Below are positions 57,661-64,000 of a DNA stretch of 64,000 nt, piece by piece (within the stretch, counting starts at the first letter, position 1; each line of letters starts with the position of its first letter). The DNA lies in the NCBI GenBank assembly GCA_036278735.1, contig DASUKM010000010.1:1-64000 (forward strand). The letters run 5' to 3'. This stretch comes from DASUKM01 sp036278735 (GTDB taxonomy: Bacteria > Acidobacteriota > Vicinamibacteria > Vicinamibacterales > 2-12-FULL-66-21). The notes under the pieces were generated by a model that was not told the origin of the DNA, made no database searches, and was given only the letters and a program-made list of their open reading frames with translations. Made by a program: the position numbers and the translations under genes.

Positions 57661-58572
57661 TCACCGGATTGTGACGGAGGTGGTCGCCGGATCGATCCGG
57701 GTGACCCCGACGTTTTCGATCGGATCGACGTGCACCCGCAGATTGTACCGGCCCCGCCGCAGCCCGGCAAGATCGACGTAGGCCTGCAACGTGCCGGTCG
57801 AGAGCGCCGCCACCGCATCGCGGCTCCCGCGCACCGTCACATCGACGGTGGACGGCCTGAATTGCACGCGGCGGCCGGCGGCGAGCTGACGCGGGCGGAG
57901 TGCGACGTTGGCGAGCTCGCGCTCGACCGGCGCGGGGAGGATGTCGATGACGACGCTCGCGGAAATGGGCTTCGCGAGCCGCACCGACGAGTCGAGCACC
58001 CCGACCGTGACGACGTCCCGCACCCGCGCACGGGCGCCCGCCACCGACACGGGCTCGGTCGTGGCGCCGGCCACCTGGCGGACGCGCGTCACCGGGCCGA
58101 CGACCTCCACGGTCGCCGGGTTCGACGTGATCCGTCCGACCACGAAGCCCGACGCGGGATCGCCCTGAATCGCGGGGACGATCGGGACGGTCCGGCGCGC
58201 CGACTGCTCGAGGTCGAGCGAGACCGTCGGCTGCGCGACCTGCGTGACCTCGACGCCGAACGGCGCGCTGATCTCGTCGTTGCGAAGATGGAACATGCGC
58301 GCGCCCGGCCGCGCGGCCCCCAGATCGATGACCGCCACGATTTCCCCGGGCTCGAGTTTGCTGAGCTGCGCCGACGTCCCCCGCACGCGCACGTCGATCG
58401 TGGACGGCGGATCGCCCACGATTTCCAGCTCCGCCGGGATGTTGCGAAACTCGAGCGGCACCCGCAGCGAGCGCTCCACGACGTGCTCGCCCGCCACGGT
58501 GAGCCACAGCAGCGTCGCCAGCGCGACGGAGAGCAGCTTGAGCCCGAGGTGCCGGAAGGGGTGATAGCGCAT
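57661..58572 (-). CDS. cdaR: YbbR-domain regulator of CdaA
   Basis: A 303-residue protein with one N-terminal helix (LKLLSVALATLLWLTVAGE) and about three YbbR repeats outside the membrane, e.g. VPLEFRNIPAELEIVGDPPS and VEVVGPVTRVRQVAGATTEPVSV. YbbR/CdaR modulates diadenylate cyclase. Its start overlaps the cdaA stop by one base (TGATG). Confidence 0.92.
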   Translation of the reverse strand: MRYHPFRHLGLKLLSVALATLLWLTVAGEHVVERSLRVPLEFRNIPAELEIVGDPPSTIDVRVRGTSAQLSKLEPGEIVAVIDLGAARPGARMFHLRNDEISAPFGVEVTQVAQPTVSLDLEQSARRTVPIVPAIQGDPASGFVVGRITSNPATVEVVGPVTRVRQVAGATTEPVSVAGARARVRDVVTVGVLDSSVRLAKPISASVVIDILPAPVERELANVALRPRQLAAGRRVQFRPSTVDVTVRGSRDAVAALSTGTLQAYVDLAGLRRGRYNLRVHVDPIENVGVTRIDPATTSVTIR

Positions 58573-59375
58573 CAGGTCTCGTACGCCGGCCGCACGCGCC
58601 GCCGCAGGACGACGAGCCCGCGCAGCCGGTCGCGCAGCTGATCGGGCGTGAGCGGCCGCTCGATTTCGCCGTCGAGCGCGATCGAAATCTGGCCCGTCTC
58701 CTCGGAGACGACCACGGCCGCCGCGTCACTCTCTTCGGTCAAGCCGATCGCCGCGCGGTGCCGCGTGCCGAGATCGCGGCTCACGCGCGGGTTGACCGTG
58801 AGCGGCAGAAAGCAGGCCGCGGCCGCCACCCGCGTCTCCTGCAGCACGGCGGCGCCGTCGTGCAGCGGAGATCCGGGCTGAAAAATCGTGACCAGCAGGT
58901 CGTACGTCAGCGTCGCATCGAGCGGAATGCCGCTCTCGATGTAGTTGCGCAGCCCGATCTCGCGCTCGATCGCGAAAATCGCCCCCACGCGCTGCCCCGC
59001 GAGAATCGACGCCGCGACGACCACCTCCTCGATCATCTCGTCGGCCGATTCCTGGCGGGTAAAGTACCGGAAGAACGGCGCCTGGCCGAGATGCGCGAGC
59101 GCCCGCCGGATGTCGGACTGAAAGATGACGATCGCGGCAAACGCAATGTAGACGAGAATGTTGCGAATCAGCCAGTTGACGGTCTGGAGCGGCGCCAGGC
59201 GCGAGAGATAGAACAGCCCCAGCACCACGAGCGACCCGACCGCCATCTGGACGGCGCGCGTGCCCCTGATCAACTTGAGCGATTCGTAGATCAGAATGGA
59301 AACGATCGCGATGTCGAGCAGATCCCACCAGCCAACCGGCGGGCGCCGGAGCAGGCCACTGATGTAACCGGACAT
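58572..59375 (-). CDS. cdaA: Diadenylate cyclase, CdaA type
   Basis: A 267-residue protein with three N-terminal helices (about 18-35, 43-60, 68-85) followed by the DAC domain. The signature DGA is in SPLHDGAAVLQ and RHR in GTRHRAAIGLTEESDA. It makes c-di-AMP, a signal for osmotic and cell-wall homeostasis. It heads the cdaA-cdaR-glmM block. Its ATG at 59375 was chosen over upstream in-frame codons that lack a membrane start. Confidence 0.96.
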   Translation of the reverse strand: MSGYISGLLRRPPVGWWDLLDIAIVSILIYESLKLIRGTRAVQMAVGSLVVLGLFYLSRLAPLQTVNWLIRNILVYIAFAAIVIFQSDIRRALAHLGQAPFFRYFTRQESADEMIEEVVVAASILAGQRVGAIFAIEREIGLRNYIESGIPLDATLTYDLLVTIFQPGSPLHDGAAVLQETRVAAAACFLPLTVNPRVSRDLGTRHRAAIGLTEESDAAAVVVSEETGQISIALDGEIERPLTPDQLRDRLRGLVVLRRRVRPAYET

Positions 59376-59425
59376 GCGTGCCTGTAGCTTATCGCATCGA
59401 TTGCTGAATTGGTGAGTCGCCCCGC

Positions 59426-60076
59426 ATGACGTTCCTGGGACGGCGGCTGCGGCTGCAGGTGTTCGAGGCGCTGGACGCGCGCGCCCGGCAGTTCCGGTCG
59501 CACGACGACGTGTGGCCGTTCCGGGTCCCCCATGAACCGCTCCAACTGCAGGCCATCGTCGACGCAGCGCTCGCCGGCGAGCACGCCCATGTGGATCCCA
59601 TCGCGCTCCGATCCCGGCGGCTGCTCCGCATGGAGTGGGAGGACGGCAGCACCTGGGAGGCGTGGGCCATGGCGCTCCCGTCGGGGGTGTCGCTCTATTG
59701 CGACAGCGGGCCGGACGAAACGCGCGTGCTCGCCTCCGCAAAGCGAAGCCATCCGGCGGAAGCAGACCGCTTCTTCCTCGAGCGGCTCGCCGAATCACGC
59801 GGCCATGCCTTCGGCATCGAGATGTCCGGCGCCCCCCCCGACCGGATCCGTACGCCGCTGACCGATCGGGATTTCCTCACGGACCTGTTCGTGGAGCTGT
59901 TCGAAGGGACGCCGGCCGAAGGCGCACTCCGCGGCGCGGGCACCCGCGCGCCCGAGGGCGGACGGGATTTCAGGGATGACGTCCGTCGGTGGCTCGCTCG
60001 CGTGCTCGTGGCGCCTCCGCCGCCCGCCGCGCGCCCGAACCGCCGCCCCCCGCGCCGCCTGCGGGATGAGCAGTAG
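59426..60076 (+). CDS. Hypothetical protein, function unknown
   Basis: A 216-residue protein I do not recognise. It is alpha/beta-looking, with an N-terminal RRLRLQVFEALDARARQFRSHDDVWPF, a central MEWEDGSTWEAWAMALPSGVSLYCDSGPDE, and a Pro/Arg-rich basic tail (PPPPAARPNRRPPRRLRDEQ). No signal peptide or transmembrane helix. It is divergent from cdaA with 50 nt between them. Codon use is like its neighbours, so it is probably real. Its stop is followed at once by a heptamer array. Confidence 0.6.
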   Translation: MTFLGRRLRLQVFEALDARARQFRSHDDVWPFRVPHEPLQLQAIVDAALAGEHAHVDPIALRSRRLLRMEWEDGSTWEAWAMALPSGVSLYCDSGPDETRVLASAKRSHPAEADRFFLERLAESRGHAFGIEMSGAPPDRIRTPLTDRDFLTDLFVELFEGTPAEGALRGAGTRAPEGGRDFRDDVRRWLARVLVAPPPPAARPNRRPPRRLRDEQ

Positions 60077-60080
60077 CCAG

Positions 60081-60208
<128 letters not shown>

Positions 60209-60257
60209 GCGGTTCCTGGTTCGCGGTGCCCGGTTGGCTCCATCACCAACAGTGTGG

Positions 60258-60278
60258 GTCAGCCCTTTACGGGCTGAC
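60258..60278 (+). terminator. 8-bp hairpin of the GGTCAG family
   Basis: GTCAGCCC-TTTAC-GGGCTGAC. The sequence TGTGGGTCAG before it is shared with the hairpin at 3937-3959, but there the stem is GGTCAGGGC/GCCCTGACC. The inner pairs differ yet remain complementary. It lies upstream of the SNase-like gene and may be a dispersed repeat rather than a terminator, since no U-tract follows. Confidence 0.5.
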
Positions 60279-60349
60279 GGCGCGCGCCGGGCGCGTCAAT
60301 TGCAGCGAGGGGGCGATCTCGCCGTAAACGATGACAGGAGCGATCGCCG

Positions 60350-60859
60350 ATGCAGATTCTGCTTCTTGCTCTCGCGGGAATGATGGCGCCGTTTCAACTC
60401 GTCCAACCCGGGGCGCCGACGGACCCCGTGCTGGTCACGCAGGTGTCGTCGGGGGACGCGATCACCGTCGCGTCCTTCGGACGGGTGCGGCTGCTCGGCA
60501 TTGCGGCGCCCCGCATCGGACGCGGATTCGACAATGCCGCGCCGTTCGCATTCGACGCCCGCGACCGCTTGTCGGGGCTGGTGCTGCACCGGTGGGTCCG
60601 GCTCGAATTCGAGCGAAGAGCCGACGGGACATGGATCACCGGCGCGGCATCCGTGCTGCTCGAGGACGGCACGTTCGTGAACGCGCTGCTGGTGCGGGAG
60701 GGGCTGGCGCGCGTCTCCGGTCGCACGTCGGCACGGCGTGCCGAACTGCTGCGTGCGCAGGAGGAAGCTCGGGCCGCTCGACGCGGCCTGTGGGATCAAG
60801 AGCAGAAGATCCGCAGAGACCAGGAAGAAATCGGGAGAAAAAGATGCGAGACGCCGTGA
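60350..60859 (+). CDS. Exported SNase-fold protein, probably catalytically inactive
   Basis: A 169-residue protein with a signal peptide (ILLLALAGMMAPFQLVQ). The staphylococcal-nuclease OB-fold is recognisable in VTQVSSGDAITVASFGRVRLLGIAAPRIG, then VNALLVREGLARV and LLRAQEEARAARRGLWD. In the classic enzyme the key positions are D19, D21, R35, D40, E43 and R87. Here D21 and R35 remain, while D19 is Ser, D40 is Ala, E43 is Arg and the R87 region is altered. It may bind nucleic acid or protein rather than cut DNA. The tail is Arg/Lys/Glu-rich. Confidence 0.75.
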   Translation: MQILLLALAGMMAPFQLVQPGAPTDPVLVTQVSSGDAITVASFGRVRLLGIAAPRIGRGFDNAAPFAFDARDRLSGLVLHRWVRLEFERRADGTWITGAASVLLEDGTFVNALLVREGLARVSGRTSARRAELLRAQEEARAARRGLWDQEQKIRRDQEEIGRKRCETP

Positions 60860-60954
60860 CTTGACTCAGACGCGCGACGGGCGCATCCTCGAATCAGCTG
60901 GCTTCCCTTCAGGAGGCATCGAATGGACGAGCCACCGGGCTGAGAACGGCCCGA

Positions 60955-61037
60955 CGGGATTCTGTCGCATCTGCGCCGCGCGGCTTCCGGACGAATGTCC
61001 GGGCACACGGTCCCACCATACGCGCGGCAGAATCCCG
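60955..61037. other. Nested stem-loop element
   Basis: Outer arms CGGGATTCT/AGAATCCCG (60955-60963 with 61029-61037) enclose GCCGCGCG/CGCGCGGC (60975-60982 with 61021-61028), stacked without a gap on the 3' side. An inner hairpin is CCGGAC-GAAT-GTCCGG (60987-61002). The 83-nt fold lies between the SNase-like gene and a heptamer array. It could be a structured RNA, a terminator for converging genes or a dispersed repeat. Confidence 0.5.
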
Positions 61038-61062
61038 CCGGAGCCTTGCAGCCGCGCCAGAC

Positions 61063-61127
<65 letters not shown>

Positions 61128-61130
61128 GTT

Positions 61131-61826
61131 TCAGGCCGTGGCGGGGTGCGTCACCGGCACGTGCGGCTTGTTCCCGCGCAGCATCATGCCTCCGAAAACC
61201 GAGACGAGTTCGAGGGGAGGGACCGGCGACGACTCGAAGGTGACGCGGCCCGTGCGGATGGCCTGGCAAATCGCGTCGGGATCGCGGGACGCGTCGACCA
61301 GCGAATAGGTCCGTCCGAGCTGACGCAGATCGTGAAGATCGGAGCTGGCGACGAGCGGCTTGCGGTGCGCCCGCGCCCAGCGGGCCGCCCGCGCGTTGAA
61401 ATTGATGCCGTACGTCCAGAAGTAGCTCCACTCGACCGCGTCGAACAGCTCGGGACGCGCATCCATGATGTCGCGCAGGCACTTCCGGTCCGGGAAGAAC
61501 GGATGCGGCGCGACGACAAGGCCGTTCGAGTTCGACTTGAGCGCCGCGATGTCGTCGAACGTGCGCACGCGCTCCACGCCCTCCGGAAAATTGATCAGGA
61601 GGATGTGCCGTCCCTCGATCGTTCGCTCGATGCCCGGGATCAGGACGATGCCGCGGGCGCGCGCGCGAGCGGTGAGGGCCGGGTCGGCGAGCTGGCGATC
61701 GTGCAGCGTAATCGCGAGCGCGTCGAACCCCAGCGCCGATGCGCGGTCGATCAGCGTCGTCGCGCTGTGATGGATGTAGTCCTCTGGATCTTCGGAGGCG
61801 TGGAGATGGAGATCGGTTTTCAACAT
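61131..61826 (-). CDS. PHP-domain phosphoesterase
   Basis: A 231-residue protein starting at the ATG at 61826 (MLKTDLHLHASED). The PHP metal ligands are in DLHLHAS, ALAITLHDRQ, GIERTIEGRHIL, VVAPHPFFPD and ASSDLHDLRQLG. It belongs to the PHP-HisP-like family that includes nucleoside phosphate phosphatases and histidinol phosphatases. The substrate is unknown. It has no signal peptide. Confidence 0.85.
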   Translation of the reverse strand: MLKTDLHLHASEDPEDYIHHSATTLIDRASALGFDALAITLHDRQLADPALTARARARGIVLIPGIERTIEGRHILLINFPEGVERVRTFDDIAALKSNSNGLVVAPHPFFPDRKCLRDIMDARPELFDAVEWSYFWTYGINFNARAARWARAHRKPLVASSDLHDLRQLGRTYSLVDASRDPDAICQAIRTGRVTFESSPVPPLELVSVFGGMMLRGNKPHVPVTHPATA

Positions 61827-62026
61827 AACGGGCCGCGCCGGACCACCGGGGCGGAAGAGCAAATCACGTTCCGGCAACACGCCTGAGCCGGTTCCGCACG
61901 AAACCGCGCGAAACCGTCGTATTGCGCCTTAGCCGCGGATCACGAAATTGTGCGTCGGCGTCCAGTCTGCCGTCCAGTGCCCCGGGAGTCCGCCGAAGGG
62001 CAGATTTGTGGCACGGGGCGGAACGG

Positions 62027-62716
62027 CTATTGTTTCGCCATCGTGAAGGATTCGCCCGAAAACCCCGACCCCTGAAGACTGCCCGCGACGACCCGTCCGG
62101 TCGTGTCCATGGTGCCGTGCATGTTGAAATCGGTGAAGGGTGCTATCTTCACCCGCATATTCAGTTGACCGTTCGCGGTCATTTGGCCGGGTTGGGCGGG
62201 ATCCGTGTTGCCGCTGCCCAGCCCCGGCAGCACGAACGAACCGGTGACGATTCCCGCGCTCGTCTGCGACAGCTTGAACGACGAGCCCCTGAGCAGGCCG
62301 GACGTCACCAGCCAGGCACCCGACATGCTGCCGACGGTGTAGGTGACGTTGCTGCTGGCCGTACCGCCTTTGCCGTCGCTGACCGTCAGGCTGGCGCTCG
62401 CCGCCCCCCCCGATCCGGAGATGGTCCCGCTGGTGCTTGGCCCGTTGGCGGTGGAACCGGCGATGTTCCAGGTGTACGACACGCTGTCGCCGTCTGGATC
62501 GCTCGCAATCGCCTGAAAATTGAATGTCGTCAACGATGCGATCCCGAACGTGGGATTCACGGTGGCACTGCTGATGACGGGCGCGTGATTGCCGGGGGGC
62601 GGGGTTGGCGATGTCGGCGTGGAGGCCGATGACGACGATCCGCCGCCGCTGCTGCCGCAGCCGCCGGCCAGGAGAGAAAGCGCGGACACCGCGACCAGGA
62701 CACAGACGTGACGCAT
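62027..62716 (-). CDS. Lipoprotein with an immunoglobulin/PKD-like domain
   Basis: A 229-residue protein. The ATG at 62716 is preceded by GGAGG at 6 nt. It has a lipoprotein signal ending LLAGGC and a Gly/Ser/Pro-rich linker. A cadherin/PKD-like domain follows, starting NHAPVISSATVNPTFGIASL and containing ASDPDGDSVSYTWNI. The C-terminal half (from about 125) is beta-rich and resembles a lipocalin-like repeat seen in secreted Acidobacteriota proteins. Ligand unknown. Confidence 0.85.
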   Translation of the reverse strand: MRHVCVLVAVSALSLLAGGCGSSGGGSSSSASTPTSPTPPPGNHAPVISSATVNPTFGIASLTTFNFQAIASDPDGDSVSYTWNIAGSTANGPSTSGTISGSGGAASASLTVSDGKGGTASSNVTYTVGSMSGAWLVTSGLLRGSSFKLSQTSAGIVTGSFVLPGLGSGNTDPAQPGQMTANGQLNMRVKIAPFTDFNMHGTMDTTGRVVAGSLQGSGFSGESFTMAKQ

Positions 62717-62841
62717 GACCCACCTCCAGCAACGCGACGCCATGAGCGGCGCCGCGCCATCCAGCCTACGGGTGGGGTGGGACAGATGTGGTCACGAAGA
62801 TGGAACCGCGATCGGCAGCAGGGGCCGCACCCGCCGTCGCG

Positions 62842-63384
62842 TCAATCCGTGAGCGCGGCAGCCAGCTTCAGGACGGTGTTCCAGTTGCGCGCGGTGCCCG
62901 GCGTGCCGAGATGCCTCGCGATCAGTGCGCCGGTCAACGTCGAGCGGCCCTGACCGTCCGGGTACACGGCGTACAGGACACGTCCTTCGCCGTGGACGCG
63001 CTCGCGGCCAACGATTGCCGCCCGCAGGGTCGCGACGCGTTCATGCCCCGGGGCCGCTTTCATGACGACCGCAACGAGACGCGCCGGATCGCGCGCTGCT
63101 TCCTGCGTGAACGGATTGCGCGCGACGGCAGCCCGCCACTCGTCGGCCGTCATCACGAAGAAGCTCGTCGTGAGCCGAAGATCCGCGGCCGCGTGAACTT
63201 CGAGCTTCCGCTCGAGCGTCGCCGTCGGGCGGGCCCGTGTCGTGAAGATCGCGTTGCCTGTCTGCAGTACCGTGCGGACGTTCGCGAACCCGAGGCCGCC
63301 GAGCCACGCCGCCAGATCCCGCATCCGCAGCGGATTGTTGGCGGCCACGTTGACTGCTCGCAGCAGCGCCACGTAGGTCGTCAT
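62842..63384 (-). CDS. DUF1697 family protein
   Basis: A 180-residue protein with the DUF1697 pattern: TTYVALLRAVNVAANNPLRM, AAWLGGLGFANVRTVLQTGNAIF, and the end TLTGALIARHLGTPGTARNWNTVLKLA. The family has a ferredoxin-like fold and no known activity. It is monocistronic as seen here, divergent from the WYL regulator. Confidence 0.92.
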   Translation of the reverse strand: MTTYVALLRAVNVAANNPLRMRDLAAWLGGLGFANVRTVLQTGNAIFTTRARPTATLERKLEVHAAADLRLTTSFFVMTADEWRAAVARNPFTQEAARDPARLVAVVMKAAPGHERVATLRAAIVGRERVHGEGRVLYAVYPDGQGRSTLTGALIARHLGTPGTARNWNTVLKLAAALTD

Positions 63385-63486
63385 GGCCGAAGCCTATACC
63401 TGGCCAAGGTTCTCTCCAAGGGCTGCCGTCGATCCACCGACGCGCGAATCAGGGGTGTATCCTGAGCACGCCTCGGTGGGCCGGGC

Positions 63487-64000
63487 ATGACACGCAATAG
63501 CGAGCTGATTCGCCAGTGGCAGATCCTCCGCGATCTCGATGCGGCGCGCCAGGGGGTCACGATCCAGAGCCTGGCCGCCGCGCGCGGCGTCCACACGCGA
63601 ACGATTCGACGCGATCTGGAGGCCCTGCAGAAGGCCGGCTTCGCGCTGTACGACACAAAGGTGAACGGAACGGCGATGTGGCGGCTGCAGCCGCACGCGC
63701 TCAAGGGGCTCGAACACACGTCCTGGAGCCTGACGGAGCTGTGCGCGATGTATTTCAGCCGGTCGCTGCTCGAAGCGCTCGCCGGCGCGCCATTCGAGAC
63801 GGAGCTTGCGCGCGCGTTCGCGAAACTCGAGGCGGCGATGCCCGCGCGGATGCGGCGATATCTCGACCGGCTGCCGCGCGTGCTGCAGTCGAAGAGCGCA
63901 GGGCGCAAGAAAGCCGACGAGCGGCGGCTCCGTGACGTGCTCGCACGCGCCATCGACGCGTGTCTCGAGCAGCGCCGCGCGGACATGCGCTACGCGTCGT
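63487..64000 (+). CDS. HTH/WYL-type transcriptional regulator, N-terminal part
   Basis: The gene continues beyond the window; 171 codons are seen. The N-terminal DeoR-like helix-turn-helix reads QSLAAARGVHTRTIRRDLEALQKAGFALYD. The following stretch, ending ADMRYAS, leads into the start of the WYL domain. Such proteins regulate genes in response to nucleotide or nucleic-acid ligands and often control DNA damage or defence genes. The neighbours do not indicate a target. Confidence 0.8.
   Translation, partial: MTRNSELIRQWQILRDLDAARQGVTIQSLAAARGVHTRTIRRDLEALQKAGFALYDTKVNGTAMWRLQPHALKGLEHTSWSLTELCAMYFSRSLLEALAGAPFETELARAFAKLEAAMPARMRRYLDRLPRVLQSKSAGRKKADERRLRDVLARAIDACLEQRRADMRYAS

Noticed and set aside
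61827..62026. Gene between the PHP and lipoprotein genes
   Set aside because: Only shadow frames; no start with a ribosome site and no recognisable sequence in these 200 nt.

Overview
The window is high-GC bacterial DNA with dense gene packing and many 1-8 nt start/stop overlaps. The gene content points to an Acidobacteriota member, most likely Vicinamibacteria-like. The evidence for this is an orphan ADOP/MacB-type permease and the deleted remnant of another, a CRTAC1 (FG-GAP plus ASPIC/UnbV) protein with TPR partners, a PASTA-less Ser/Thr kinase fused to a TolB-like propeller, large secreted Vps10/BNR-type proteins and a small bacterial microcompartment locus. The taxonomic call is inference; no rRNA or tRNA gene was seen.

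Layout. 1-4.4 kb: truncated M16 peptidase, Vps10-like protein, small secreted protein. 4.5-16 kb: kinase, two transporters (SSS and APC), a GH2 exo-beta-glucosaminidase-like enzyme, then a divergent ROK regulator with a ChbG/YdjC deacetylase; together these look like amino-sugar oligosaccharide scavenging. 16-16.6 kb: a gene graveyard with a frameshifted VapB antitoxin and an ADOP permease reduced to its two ends. 16.6-21.5 kb: CRTAC1 and two TPR proteins. 22.1-32.8 kb: pyrimidine biosynthesis in two blocks, pyrR-B-C-E (minus) and pyrK-D-F (plus), separated by an ADOP permease and a membrane phosphodiesterase. A PyrR-binding-loop candidate precedes pyrR, and a strikingly symmetric divergent promoter sits between the phosphodiesterase and pyrK. 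32.7-38.9 kb: pal, a methyltransferase, a LysW-like carrier coupled to larE, a receiver-PilZ protein, and an ArsR/ZntA metal-efflux pair with its operator. 39-45 kb: a GldA/GldF/GldG/DUF4340 ABC-type operon, coupled to a lipoprotein PBP4 that appears to start with ATT. 45-50 kb: HEAT protein, AlaX, queC, queE, then a probable selenocysteine-containing ArsC-like protein overlapping a DUF72 gene. 50-59.4 kb (minus): a long run cdaA-cdaR-glmM-pdxJ-hydrolase-TPR-YHS-class II aldolase-BMC-H-three BMC-P-small Cys-rich protein-nth-peptidylprolyl isomerase. 59.4-64 kb: hypothetical protein, degenerate SNase-like protein, PHP phosphoesterase, lipoprotein, DUF1697 protein, and a truncated WYL regulator.

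Three things stand out. First, codon 12 of the ArsC-like gene at 48834 is TGA exactly where the family has its first redox Cys, and a hairpin fitting the bacterial SECIS rules follows it. Second, at least eleven intergenic tandem arrays share a 7-bp period and fall into three sequence families (CCAGTNN, CCGYCNT, GGGCTTT); they abut stop codons and in two cases have become coding or start-codon sequence. Third, several genes have a -10-like box 6-7 nt before the start codon with no room for a ribosome binding site, suggesting routine leaderless expression.
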